Source: an uncultured Rikenellaceae bacterium (GTDB lineage: Bacteria; Bacteroidota; Bacteroidia; Bacteroidales; Rikenellaceae). From it: a DNA stretch of 64,000 bases. The position numbers and the translations under genes are program-made. The notes under the pieces were generated by a model that did no database searches, had not been told where the DNA came from, and worked only from the letters and a program-made list of their open reading frames with translations. Each line of letters begins with the position of its first letter. The stretch's first letter is position 1. Of the stretch, positions 17,492 to 26,561 are shown piece by piece. Where the stretch lies: positions 1-64,000 of the forward strand of contig CAMQVY010000009.1 in NCBI GenBank assembly GCA_947038405.1, in the 5' to 3' direction.

Positions 17492-20335
17492 TTAATCTTC
17501 AGCGTATAATTTAGCGCAAGTACAGAATAAGTTTCTATCTCCATAACCTCCGTCAATTTTACTAACATAAGGGAAAAACTTATTATCCTTAATCCACTCT
17601 AATGGGAATACCGCAACCTCTCTCGAGTAAGAGTGATTCCACTCCGAAGCTGTAACCTCAACAGCAGTATGAGGAGCATTAGAAACTGGGTTATCACTAT
17701 TTCCGACAGCCGCTTCACACTCACGCTTAATCGAGATCATAGCCTCGATAAATCTATCCATCTCATCTTTAGACTCACTTTCAGTAGGCTCAATCATCAA
17801 AGTATCATGCACAGGGAAAGATACAGTTGGAGCATGGAATCCATAATCCATCAATCGACGAGCAACATCAGCAACCTCTACGCCATAATCCTTACGGAAA
17901 TTCTGTAGGTCAATAATCAACTCATGTCCCACACGTCCACTCTCACCATTATAGAAAGTTCTATACTCACTAGCCAAAACTACTGAGATATAGTTTGCGT
18001 TAACGATTGCCATTTCAGTAGCACGTTTCAACCCAGCTTCACCCATCATTTTGATATATCCGTAAGTAATAGGAAGTACCATTGGGCTACCATAAGGAGA
18101 TGAAGATACAGCAGTAATTCCATCCTCGCCACCACAATTTACAATTGGATGAGAAGGTAAGAATGGCGCAATATGAGCAGCAACTCCGATTGAACCAACA
18201 CCAGGACCACCACCACCATGAGGCATTGCAAATGTCTTATGAAGATTTAAGTGACACACGTCAGCACCAATATATCCAGGATTAGTTAGCGCAACTTGAG
18301 CATTCATATTTGCACCGTCCATATACACTTGACCTCCAGCATCATGAACAGCGTCAACAATCTCACGAATTTTACTCTCAAATACTCCATGAGTAGATGG
18401 ATAAGTAACCATCAAACAGCTCAATTCATTACTATTTTGTTCAGCTTTAGCTTTTAAATCCTCAACATCAATGTTACCATTAACATCACAAGCTACCGTA
18501 ACAATTTTCAATCCTGCCATAATAGCAGAAGCTGGATTTGTTCCGTGAGCCGAAGCTGGTATAAGAACGATATTTCTATAACCTTGACCTCTGCTTTGGT
18601 GATATGCACGAATAACCATCAAACCAGCATACTCACCCGCAGCACCTGAATTAGGTTGTAGCGAAGTAGCAGCAAAACCAGTGATTGCAGATAGGTCATT
18701 CTCTAACCCTTTAATCAACTCCATATAACCTTCAGTTTGCCACTCAGGAGCAAAAGGGTGTATATTATTGAAACCAGCAAGACTAATTGGCATCATAGAT
18801 GCAGCAGAATTTAACTTCATAGTACAAGATCCCAATGGAATCATGCTATTAGCAAGTGAAATATCTCTACGCTCTAATTTTTTAATATATCTCATAAGCT
18901 CAGTTTCGCTGTGGTTATCAGAGAAAACAGACTCAGTTAAGAATGTCGATTTACGTTGAAATTGCTCTGCAATAGCTCCGTCAATTAACTTAATATTTTT
19001 AGGTAATTTCTTACCAGCAGCCTCAGCGAAGATACCGATAATAGCTTCAACCTCCTCAAGAGAAGTAACCTCATCGAAACTCAATCTTACATGCTCTTCG
19101 TTTGAGTAGTAGAAATTAAATCCAGCCTCAATTGCAAGTTGGTTAACAACTGAAGTTTCACACTCAATTGCAAGTGTATCAAAGAAGTTATTAGTTGCCA
19201 ATTTATATCCCAAAGTCTCTAAAGCCTTAGCAACAGTTGTTGCGCAACTATTTGTATGCTTAGCGATCTTTACAAGTCCCTCAGCACCATGATACACAGC
19301 ATAGAAACCTGACATTATAGCCATTAAAGCAGAAGCAGTACAAATATTTGAAGTAGCTTTCTCTCTTTTGATATGCTGCTCTCTAGTTTGAAGAGCCATT
19401 CTAAGAGCCTTATTACCAAGTCTATCTACAGATACACCGATAATACGTCCTGGCATACTTCTCTTATATTTATCTTTAGTCGTTAAGAAACCACTATGAG
19501 GCCCACCAAATCCCATTGGCAATCCCATTCTTTGAGAAGAACCAACAGCAATATCAGCACCCCACTCAGCAGGAGCTTTCAGAGTTGTCAAAGCCAATAA
19601 ATCAGCAGCAACAGTAACAAGAGCACCATTTTCGTGAGCTTTTGTAGTAAACTCTTCATAGTTTTTAATCTCTCCGTTAGCGCAAGGGTATTGTAATACT
19701 ACACCAAACTCTTTACCTGAGAACTCATAGTTTTCAAATTTATCACAAATTATTTCGATTCCAAATGGCTCACTACGAGTCATCAGAACATCTAATGTCT
19801 GTGGGAAAATATTTTCATCAACAAAAAGAATATTTTTACCCTCTTTCACCGCATCGCGGCTACGTAGACCAAACATCATAATAACAGCCTCTGCAGCAGA
19901 TGTACCCTCATCAAGAAGTGAGCAGTTACCAATCTCCATTCCAGTAAGTGATATTGTCATTGTTTGGAAGTTCAAAAGCGCTTCAAGACGACCCTGAGAG
20001 ATCTCAGCTTGATATGGAGTATAAGAAGTGTACCAAGCTGGGTTTTCAAGAACATTACGAACGATAGCTGCAGGAACAGCACATCCATAATATCCCATAC
20101 CAATAAAAGATCTAACTTGCTTATTTTTATCAGCAATAGCTCTAATATGGCTTGAGAACTCATATTCGCTCATTCCCTCTTTTAATATATCAACAGGAGT
20201 TCTTAAACGTATGTTTTTAGGTACAACTTGATCTATAAGTTCGTCTACACTTTTAACACCAATTGTGTCAAGCATCTGATTCAGATCATTACTTTTGACA
20301 CCAATATGTCTATCTTGAAATTTATCGTATGACAT
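17492..20335 (-). CDS. gcvP: Glycine dehydrogenase (decarboxylating), P-protein
   Basis: PLP-dependent P-protein of the glycine cleavage system; decarboxylates glycine and hands the aminomethyl group to lipoyl-H protein. Both homologous halves are fused, as in most Bacteroidota. The PLP-lysine motif LNLHKTFAMPHGGGGPG lies in the C-terminal half (about residue 690), preceded by SAHGTNPASA and DGANMNAQV. I use the ATG at 20335 (MSYDKFQDRHIG), giving 947 aa; an in-frame ATG ten codons earlier is possible. T- and H-protein genes are not in the window. Confidence 0.95.
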   Translation of the reverse strand: MSYDKFQDRHIGVKSNDLNQMLDTIGVKSVDELIDQVVPKNIRLRTPVDILKEGMSEYEFSSHIRAIADKNKQVRSFIGMGYYGCAVPAAIVRNVLENPAWYTSYTPYQAEISQGRLEALLNFQTMTISLTGMEIGNCSLLDEGTSAAEAVIMMFGLRSRDAVKEGKNILFVDENIFPQTLDVLMTRSEPFGIEIICDKFENYEFSGKEFGVVLQYPCANGEIKNYEEFTTKAHENGALVTVAADLLALTTLKAPAEWGADIAVGSSQRMGLPMGFGGPHSGFLTTKDKYKRSMPGRIIGVSVDRLGNKALRMALQTREQHIKREKATSNICTASALMAIMSGFYAVYHGAEGLVKIAKHTNSCATTVAKALETLGYKLATNNFFDTLAIECETSVVNQLAIEAGFNFYYSNEEHVRLSFDEVTSLEEVEAIIGIFAEAAGKKLPKNIKLIDGAIAEQFQRKSTFLTESVFSDNHSETELMRYIKKLERRDISLANSMIPLGSCTMKLNSAASMMPISLAGFNNIHPFAPEWQTEGYMELIKGLENDLSAITGFAATSLQPNSGAAGEYAGLMVIRAYHQSRGQGYRNIVLIPASAHGTNPASAIMAGLKIVTVACDVNGNIDVEDLKAKAEQNSNELSCLMVTYPSTHGVFESKIREIVDAVHDAGGQVYMDGANMNAQVALTNPGYIGADVCHLNLHKTFAMPHGGGGPGVGSIGVAAHIAPFLPSHPIVNCGGEDGITAVSSSPYGSPMVLPITYGYIKMMGEAGLKRATEMAIVNANYISVVLASEYRTFYNGESGRVGHELIIDLQNFRKDYGVEVADVARRLMDYGFHAPTVSFPVHDTLMIEPTESESKDEMDRFIEAMISIKRECEAAVGNSDNPVSNAPHTAVEVTASEWNHSYSREVAVFPLEWIKDNKFFPYVSKIDGGYGDRNLFCTCAKLYAED

Positions 20336-20380
20336 TTTTTCTAAGTTAAATTTAATTAAATACAAGGCTAATAAAAGGCA

Positions 20381-20447
20381 ATTTATAAATCAGATACAAC
20401 GACTACTAAGTTTTACCCTAATATGTCGTTGTATCTGATTTATAAAT
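20381..20447 (-). terminator. Long perfect hairpin after the CoA-transferase gene
   Basis: A perfect 23-base inverted repeat (20381-20403 with 20425-20447) around a 21-base loop. It lies just after the stop of the gene at 20456 and before gcvP. The T-run on the minus strand is weak, so it may also act in RNA processing or stability. Confidence 0.65.
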
Positions 20448-20455
20448 AGTATTTT

Positions 20456-21772
20456 TTACTTACAAGTCATCTTAATATAGTGATGATGCTCTCCGTATCT
20501 CTCAAAAGCAGCTTTTTCAAGAGCCTCACGGTGATCAGGATGAGCAACACTAGTAATAAGTCTAGCTCTCTCTTGAAGTGTTCTACCATATAAGTTTACA
20601 GCTCCGTGCTCAGTAACAAACCAATGGATATGACTACGAGTAGTCACAACACCAGCACCAAGAGTTAATTCAGGAGATATTTTACTCAAACCTTTAGTTG
20701 TTACAGAAGGCATAGCGATAATCGCCTTACCACCTTGAGATCTAGAAGCACCATATATAAAGTCAACCTGACCTCCAACACCTGAATAGAATTTAGTACC
20801 TAATGAATCTGCACAAATTTGTCCAGTAATATCAATTTGTAATGCAGAGTTAATTGCAGTTACCTTAGGATTTTTAGCAATAATGAAAGGGTCATTTGTG
20901 TAACCAACGTCCATCATAAGTACCCCAGGATTATTATCAATAAAGTCATAAACTTTCTGAGAACCCATAAGGAATGTAGATACCATTTTACCTTTATCAA
21001 TAGCCTTATTAGCACCATTAATAACTCCTGACTCAACAAGAGGAAGAACGCCATCAGCGAACATTTCAGTATGAATACCTAAATTTTTATGGCTACCAAG
21101 TTGTCCAAGTACAGCATTAGGAATTGCACCAATACCCATTTGAAGACAAGCACCATCCTCAATCAAACCAGCACAATGCATACCGATTGCGATATCAGTT
21201 TCACTTGGAATTGAGAAGTGAGCCTCTTCAAGAGGTGCGTCATCCTCAACAAATAGGTCAATTTGAGATGTATGAATAAAAGCGTCACCGAATGAACGAG
21301 GCACATATTTATTAACTACAGCAATAACGTGCTCTGCACACTCTACCGCAGCAAGAGTAGCATCAACAGAAGTACCAAGAGATACGTATCCATGCTTATC
21401 AGGAGTAGAAACTTGAATCATTGCAACGTTACAAGGAAGAGTTCCTGAACGGTATAATTTTTGAGTTTCGCTCAAAAAGATCGGAATATAATCAGCATAT
21501 CCGCTCTGAGTCACTTTACGAACATTACCTCCAACGAAGAAAGAATCTAATTGAAAGATACCTTCAAATTTTGCATCTGCGTATGGAGCAGGACCTTCAG
21601 TGTGAAGGTGGTGTATGTGCACGTGTTGAAACTCTTTATTTTCACCTCTAGCACACATCGCCTTGATTAGACATTGGGGAGCACTTGCAACACTACTTAA
21701 GTGTACATGATCTCCACTCTTGATAACTTTCACTGCTTGTTCTGCAGTTGTAAATTTGATTTGACAGCTCAT
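20456..21772 (-). CDS. Acetyl-CoA hydrolase/transferase family protein
   Basis: Class I-type CoA-transferase of the acetyl-CoA hydrolase, 4-hydroxybutyrate and butyryl-CoA:acetate transferase group. GIHTEMFADGVLPLVESG near residue 235 carries the catalytic glutamate that forms the glutamyl-CoA thioester, and GVGGQVDFIYGASRSQGGKA near 330 is the oxyanion and CoA-binding glycine loop. Length 438 aa is normal. It likely moves CoA between acetate and another short acyl group in fermentation; the exact acyl donor cannot be assigned. Monocistronic. Confidence 0.9.
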   Translation of the reverse strand: MSCQIKFTTAEQAVKVIKSGDHVHLSSVASAPQCLIKAMCARGENKEFQHVHIHHLHTEGPAPYADAKFEGIFQLDSFFVGGNVRKVTQSGYADYIPIFLSETQKLYRSGTLPCNVAMIQVSTPDKHGYVSLGTSVDATLAAVECAEHVIAVVNKYVPRSFGDAFIHTSQIDLFVEDDAPLEEAHFSIPSETDIAIGMHCAGLIEDGACLQMGIGAIPNAVLGQLGSHKNLGIHTEMFADGVLPLVESGVINGANKAIDKGKMVSTFLMGSQKVYDFIDNNPGVLMMDVGYTNDPFIIAKNPKVTAINSALQIDITGQICADSLGTKFYSGVGGQVDFIYGASRSQGGKAIIAMPSVTTKGLSKISPELTLGAGVVTTRSHIHWFVTEHGAVNLYGRTLQERARLITSVAHPDHREALEKAAFERYGEHHHYIKMTCK

Positions 21773-21929
21773 TTTATTTAGAATCTTATTAAAGTTTCAA
21801 CTTAAATTAAATATAATGTCGTAAAAATAATCATTTTTCATTAAACTACCACTACGAAACTATTTAAATTTCAGAAACTCATTATTTTTTACATTAATAA
21901 TATACTTTGTATCTGTTTATCTCAGGGAA

Positions 21930-24371
21930 CTAAATATTAGCAATACTAATTATATCAGCGAATATTCCCGCCGCCGTAACACTAGCACCTGCACCATATC
22001 CTTTTATCTGCATTGGATACTCCTTGTATCTCTCTGTTGTTAGCGAAACAACATTATTACTCCCCTCTAAATCGAAGAAAGGGCTCTTATTATCCACCTC
22101 TTTAAGTTCAACTGATGCACTACCATTATCTAGTTTAGCAACGAATTTCCACTGCCTATTTTGTCTCTCAAGTTCTTTACGTTTTGTTTCAAACTCAGCA
22201 TCAACATTTGAGATATTAGCCCAGAACTCCTCTACACTACCCTCAAAATAGTCATTAGGGATAAATAACTTCTTCTGCACATCACTCTGTTCTATCATAT
22301 ATCCAGCCTCGCGAGCAAGGATCACAAGTTTACGAATAACGTCCGTACCACTAAGGTCAATCCTCGGGTCAGGCTCAGCATATCCAGCCTCCTTAGCCAT
22401 TTGAATTGCCTTACTCATCGGAACTTGTTCGCTCATCACATTAAATATGTAGTTCAGTGTACCAGATACAACCGCCTCAATTTTCAAAATTTTATCGCCA
22501 CTATTTATAAGGTCACTAATAGTATTTATGATAGGTAAGCCTGCACCAACATTAGTTTCAAATAGGAACTTTGCACCTCGCTTACGAGCAGTTGTTTTCA
22601 GAGCATTATAAGTGATGTATTCGCTAGATGCCGCCACTTTATTTGCAGTCACAACAGAAACATTACCCTCTAAGAGTTTCAAATAAATTGAAGCTACATC
22701 TGCACTAGCAGTACAATCTACAAATACAGAGTTAAAAATATTCATATTAATAATCTGATCTCTGAATTGCTCAGGAGTAGATACATTCTCTGATCTCTCT
22801 AACAACTCTTGGTAGTTCGCTAAATCGATACCAGCACTATTAGTTATAAATTTACGAGAGTTTGTGATTCCAACCACCTTAATTTTAAGCGAACTATTCT
22901 TCATTAAAGTCGGTTGTTGCATATGAATCTGCTCCAATAAGTTTTTACCAACAAGCCCCACACCAGCAATATATATATTCAAAACTTTAAAGTCCGAAAG
23001 GAAGAATGAGTCGTGAATAACATTCATTGCTTTCTTCAAACTTTCAGATTTTACAACAAAAGATATATTAGTCTCCGAAGCACCTTGAGCACATGCAATA
23101 ACGTTAATACCATTACTACCAAGTGTTCCGAATAATTTACCTGCAATACCTGGAGTATGTTTCATGTTTTCACCTACAATTGCAATTGTAGCCAAATTAC
23201 TATCTAAATGAGCAGGATTGATCTCTCCACTCTCAATCTCTTTTTCAAACTGTATATTTAGCTCTTTAACCGCTAAATCCGCATCAATACTCCTCACACC
23301 AATAGAAGTTGTATTTTCAGATGCCGCTTGCGAAACAAAAAATACACTAACACCAGCTTTTGCTAGAGTTCTGAATATTCTATAATTGACACCAACAACA
23401 CCAACCATTCCCAAACCTTGAACAGTTATAAGGCAAGTGTCATTAACCGAAGATATTCCTTTAATTGCCTTACCTTTATCATTAACGCTCTTATCATTAG
23501 ATATTAATGTTCCCTTAGCTTCTGGGTTAAATGTGTTACGCACATGAATCGGAATTGGAATCTCTTTATGGTATACTGGGTATATTGTTGGAGGATATAT
23601 AGTTTTCATACCGAAGTTACAAAGCTCAATCGCCTCAACAAAACTTAAATTATTTATTACATAAGTCGTATTTGCAACATCAGGATCAGCCGTCATAAAA
23701 CCATCAACATCACTCCAAATCTCAAGGATTGACGCATCTAAAGCCGCAGCAATAATTGAAGCAGTGTAGTCCGAACCTCCCCTACCCAAATTCGTAATCT
23801 CACCCGTCTCGATATCAGTTGATATAAATCCAGGAACAATACCAACTTTTGTTAATGATTTGAAAGCTTCAGATATAAGTTTATCTGTAACACCAAACTC
23901 AACAGAGTGTTTATTGAAATACTTAGATGTTTTGATAAACTCTCTAGGGTCATACATCACTGCACCATCAATTACGCCACCAATGATAACTCCACTAAGA
24001 CGCTCACCGTAACTTAATATAGTATTTGATGTTTTATCCGAAATATCTCTAATAAGGTATACTCCTCTTAAAATATTTGACAATTCGCCTAACAATGCCA
24101 AAAGATTCTCCGATACAGAGTCTCTACAAGTCGTGTTCACAACCTGCATAACAAGGTCCATATGTCGTTTTGAAATAGCATCGAACATCTCTTCGTATCT
24201 CTTCTCACCCAAAGATGCTAATTTTGCCGTATATAATAATTGATCCGTTATTCCGTCGAGTGCCGCAACAACAACGACTACTTCGCCACACTCTTTCTCA
24301 ACAATACGCTTCACAGCCAACACTGCATCTACAGAGCCTACGGATGTTCCGCCAAATTTCATTACCTTCAT
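21930..24371 (-). CDS. thrA: Bifunctional aspartate kinase / homoserine dehydrogenase
   Basis: Catalyses the first and third steps from aspartate to threonine and methionine. The N-terminal kinase opens MKVMKFGGTSVGS and includes GRGGSDYTASIIAAAL near residue 210. Two ACT regulatory domains lie around 310-460, typical of feedback inhibition by threonine. The homoserine dehydrogenase domain begins about 465 (NIYIAGVGLVGKNLL) and includes ETNVGAGLPIINTI near 605 and GTLNYIF near 645. Length 813 aa is normal. thrB and thrC do not follow it here. Confidence 0.96.
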   Translation of the reverse strand: MKVMKFGGTSVGSVDAVLAVKRIVEKECGEVVVVVAALDGITDQLLYTAKLASLGEKRYEEMFDAISKRHMDLVMQVVNTTCRDSVSENLLALLGELSNILRGVYLIRDISDKTSNTILSYGERLSGVIIGGVIDGAVMYDPREFIKTSKYFNKHSVEFGVTDKLISEAFKSLTKVGIVPGFISTDIETGEITNLGRGGSDYTASIIAAALDASILEIWSDVDGFMTADPDVANTTYVINNLSFVEAIELCNFGMKTIYPPTIYPVYHKEIPIPIHVRNTFNPEAKGTLISNDKSVNDKGKAIKGISSVNDTCLITVQGLGMVGVVGVNYRIFRTLAKAGVSVFFVSQAASENTTSIGVRSIDADLAVKELNIQFEKEIESGEINPAHLDSNLATIAIVGENMKHTPGIAGKLFGTLGSNGINVIACAQGASETNISFVVKSESLKKAMNVIHDSFFLSDFKVLNIYIAGVGLVGKNLLEQIHMQQPTLMKNSSLKIKVVGITNSRKFITNSAGIDLANYQELLERSENVSTPEQFRDQIINMNIFNSVFVDCTASADVASIYLKLLEGNVSVVTANKVAASSEYITYNALKTTARKRGAKFLFETNVGAGLPIINTISDLINSGDKILKIEAVVSGTLNYIFNVMSEQVPMSKAIQMAKEAGYAEPDPRIDLSGTDVIRKLVILAREAGYMIEQSDVQKKLFIPNDYFEGSVEEFWANISNVDAEFETKRKELERQNRQWKFVAKLDNGSASVELKEVDNKSPFFDLEGSNNVVSLTTERYKEYPMQIKGYGAGASVTAAGIFADIISIANI

Positions 24372-24462
24372 TATATCAAACCTTTATTTTAAGCTACAAT
24401 TATATAAAATATTTAACAAATAACCTACCCTAACAGCTAACTATTTTTCTAAAATATTCAAT

Positions 24463-24536
24463 AAAATGACGTTTTCAGTGAAGATTGGTTAAACTTTTCA
24501 AAGTTTATGTCCGCAGGCAGTTCATAAGCGAGTTTG
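24463..24536 (+). repeat. Decayed tail of the composite intergenic repeat
   Basis: Aligns along its whole length with the repeat unit at 47797-47942: the GTTTTCA block, TTAAACTTTTCAAAGTTTAT and GCAGGCAGTTC followed by an AGTTT block, with scattered mismatches. The GC-rich hairpin expected next to it is absent. It seems to be an old, eroding copy. Confidence 0.6.
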
Positions 24537-24610
24537 AGAAAAGAGTCTTATTCGATAATTTTTTTTTGATAACTTCGTTTTTTTGGAATAGTTGTATCCA
24601 GTTTTTTTAC

Positions 24611-24618
24611 TATATTTG
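24611..24618 (+). promoter_or_regulatory. -7 element for DUF5606
   Basis: TATATTTG, full consensus match 54 bases before the ATG. No TTTG at the ideal -33 spacing. Confidence 0.5.
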
Positions 24619-24671
24619 TCTCCGTTAAAATTAAGTTATACGATTAAACCTAAATAAAAAAAATTAAAACC

Positions 24672-25088
24672 ATGAAATTACAAGACATCTTAGCAATATC
24701 GGGACAACCTGGTCTATATAAATTTATTGCTCAAAGCAAAACAGGGGTAATTGTCGAGTCTTTATCAGATGGCAGACGTATCAACGCAGCTTCATCAGCA
24801 AAAGTAAGCTCTATGGCTGAGATCGCAATCTACACAGAGAGTGATGATATGCCACTATCTAAAGTATTTGAGGCAATGACTAGCCACCTAGAGGGCAAAG
24901 AGGCAATTTCACACAAATCAAGTGCAAATGAGCTAAAGAGTCTATTTGAGGCAGTAATTCCAGATTACGACAAAGATAGAGTTCATGTTTCAGACATTAA
25001 GAAGGTTGTATCATGGTACAATACTTTAACACAAGCAGGCATTACAGACTTCTCAATTGAAGAAGAGGAAGAAGAGACTGAAGAATAA
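24672..25088 (+). CDS. DUF5606 family protein
   Basis: Small (138 aa) soluble protein found across Bacteroidota. It opens MKLQDILAISGQPGLYKFI with a compact beta-rich N-terminal domain (about residues 1-60), GVIVESLSDGRRI included, then a helical part and a strongly acidic C-terminus (run of Glu, about 129-138). No catalytic motif visible. It has its own promoter and a strong terminator, so it is a stand-alone gene. Function unknown. Confidence 0.85.
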   Translation: MKLQDILAISGQPGLYKFIAQSKTGVIVESLSDGRRINAASSAKVSSMAEIAIYTESDDMPLSKVFEAMTSHLEGKEAISHKSSANELKSLFEAVIPDYDKDRVHVSDIKKVVSWYNTLTQAGITDFSIEEEEEETEE

Positions 25089-25129
25089 AAAGCACCTTCA
25101 CTGCCAACTAGCAGTTAGAATCCTATAAA

Positions 25130-25166
25130 AAGAGGAGTATTGGAAACGTTTCCAATACTCCTCTTT
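25130..25166 (+). terminator. Terminator after DUF5606
   Basis: Perfect 36-base palindrome (arms AAGAGGAGTATTGGAAAC and complement, no spacer) followed by T residues. Its right arm and the hairpin repeat after it have been copied into the adjacent tandem array. Confidence 0.85.
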
Positions 25167-25180
25167 AATATAAAATAAAT

Positions 25181-25221
25181 GTTCACTGCGATCACGCAGC
25201 GCCGCCCGCGAAGGGCAGTTC
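25181..25221 (+). repeat. GC-rich hairpin repeat, copy 1
   Basis: 41-base element starting GTTCACTGCGATCACGCAG and ending GAAGGGCAGTTC. Hairpin 1 is CTGCG-ATCA-CGCAG, hairpin 2 GCCC-GCGAA-GGGC. Strikingly GC-rich against its surroundings. Confidence 0.9.
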
Positions 25222-25291
25222 TAAGCCTAGTTTAAAAAAGAAGCATTAGAAACAAAACGTCTTCAACACCCCTCTTGTATATAAAATAAAT

Positions 25292-25332
25292 GTTCACTGC
25301 GATCACGCAGCGCAGCCCGCGAAGGGCAGTTC
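25292..25332 (+). repeat. GC-rich hairpin repeat, copy 2
   Basis: Same as copy 1 except for one substitution between the two hairpins (CGCAGCCCGC instead of CGCCGCCCGC); both stems are intact. It starts 111 bases after copy 1. Confidence 0.9.
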
Positions 25333-25403
25333 AAAGCCTAGTTAAAAAAAAGAAGCATTGAAAACAAAACGTCTCCAATACTCCTCTTTAGTATAAAATA
25401 TTT

Positions 25404-25444
25404 GTTCACTGCGATCACGCAGCGCCGCCCGCGAAGGGCAGTTC
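25404..25444 (+). repeat. GC-rich hairpin repeat, copy 3
   Basis: Identical to copy 1 over 41 bases and 112 bases after copy 2. It lies 16 bases from the yajC stop codon. Confidence 0.9.
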
Positions 25445-25459
25445 AAAGCCTAGTTAAAA

Positions 25460-25780
25460 CTACTTAGCTTGACTAGCCAAATCAGTATTATCTTTCATAA
25501 TCATACTTTTGTCGATACGAATATTCACGCTATTATCAATTTCGATAAGAACATAAGCCTCTTTTACCTCTTTGATTGTACCGTATATACCACCAGCAGT
25601 AATAACTTTCATACCGTTAGCTAACGAGTCACGGAATTTATTTAACTCTTTTTGACGTTTTTGCTGTGGACGTATCATAAAGAAGTACATAACACCAAAA
25701 ATAAGTACCATCATAATGATGAACTGGATACTTTCACCACCCATTAGGCTAGCAGCACCTGCTTGAAGAAATTGATTCAT
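25460..25780 (-). CDS. yajC: Preprotein translocase subunit YajC
   Basis: Single-pass membrane partner of SecDF-YajC, which assists protein export through SecYEG. One membrane helix (about residues 18-38, IQFIIMMVLIFGVMYFFMIR) is followed by the conserved RPQQKRQKE and a cytoplasmic domain with GGIYGTIKEV. Length 106 aa is typical. It is the last gene of the nusB-DUF1573-yajC set, an order common in Bacteroidales. Confidence 0.94.
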   Translation of the reverse strand: MNQFLQAGAASLMGGESIQFIIMMVLIFGVMYFFMIRPQQKRQKELNKFRDSLANGMKVITAGGIYGTIKEVKEAYVLIEIDNSVNIRIDKSMIMKDNTDLASQAK

Positions 25781-26027
25781 TGTTTTTTAATTTTATATTA
25801 CACATTTTTAATTTGATACAAAAACTAAGCTGTATACATAATACAACTCAGTACAAAGATATGTTTTTGTATGGAATTACCAACTTTATTTAATAAAAAA
25901 AAGAGTCGTTTTATTATAAATAAAAAGTGTTCATACAATATAATTAGTTATAATATAGTACATAAATCATAACTATGTCATGTTATATAGGTAAATACCA
26001 TAATAAGCAAGACTTTGTAGTTGACTT

Positions 26028-26462
26028 TTATTTCACTTGAGCCATAACATAGAACTTGCAAGGCTTACTCATAAAAGAGGTGTGTATTTTGACTAATTTC
26101 AATTGATGTCCCGTACCAGTAACTTTAGAATTAAAATTAAAAGTTACATCTTTATATTGGTTTGGAGCTATTGGTTGTTTATCGTATTGAATTGAAGTGC
26201 AACCACAACTACTCTCATGGCTTAAAAAAACTAGTGGTTTTTCCGTTGCTGTATTTTTAAATCTCAATGTTTTTTCCACCATCTCTCCCCTCTTAACTAT
26301 ACCGAAATCAATTGTATCAATTATGGGAGTCGAGTCTGTATTTATGTCAAATACCTTACCTTTAAATTCAGCCGTATTATCAGCTTTTTTTTCGGGCGTT
26401 GATATACAAGACAAAGTCAGTATTGAAACTATGATAATAAATATACTTCGCATAATAAACAT
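26028..26462 (-). CDS. DUF1573 lipoprotein
   Basis: Secreted lipoprotein (lipobox LTLSC, Cys about residue 19) with one DUF1573 immunoglobulin-like domain. The family landmarks are the strand IDFGIVKRGE, the LRFKNT segment, and the cysteine pair in SSCGCTS near residue 92. Length 144 aa is normal. The ATG three codons downstream is an equally good start. It lies between nusB and yajC on the same strand. Function is unknown; family members are periplasmic or surface accessory proteins. Confidence 0.87.
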   Translation of the reverse strand: MFIMRSIFIIIVSILTLSCISTPEKKADNTAEFKGKVFDINTDSTPIIDTIDFGIVKRGEMVEKTLRFKNTATEKPLVFLSHESSCGCTSIQYDKQPIAPNQYKDVTFNFNSKVTGTGHQLKLVKIHTSFMSKPCKFYVMAQVK

Positions 26463-26499
26463 TTTAGTTTAAGTTTAACTCCTACCACTAAAAATTATT

Positions 26500-26541
26500 A
26501 ACACTACATACCTACATATATATATGTAAGTATGTAGTGTT
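26500..26541 (-). terminator. Hairpin after nusB
   Basis: Near-perfect inverted repeat (AACACTACATAC with GTATGTAGTGTT, continuing through an AT core). On the minus strand TTTTT follows a few bases later. It separates nusB from DUF1573, so those two may not be strictly cotranscribed. Confidence 0.6.
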
Positions 26542-26561
26542 ATAATAATAGTAATCTGATA

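Larger units (their letters stand above)
24372..24671. other. Divergent intergenic region with a decayed repeat
   Basis: Spacer between thrA (leftward) and the DUF5606 gene (rightward). It contains a diverged copy of the composite repeat tail (24463-24536) and a -7 element for DUF5606 at 24611-24618. Nothing else is recognisable. Confidence 0.6.
25089..25459. other. Convergent intergenic region with tandem 111-base repeat
   Basis: Lies between the DUF5606 gene and yajC, which converge. It holds the terminator at 25130-25166 and three tandem units of about 111 bases, each with terminator-derived sequence followed by the GC-rich 41-base hairpin repeat. No coding capacity seen. Confidence 0.8.

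Noticed and set aside
20381-20447. Perfect 23-base hairpin as an insertion-sequence end or phage site
   Set aside because: Its place immediately after a stop codon and the absence of any transposase make a transcript-end hairpin the simpler reading.
25181-25444. CRISPR-like regular spacing of repeats
   Set aside because: The sequences between the 41-mers are also repeats of each other, only three units exist per site, and no cas gene is present.
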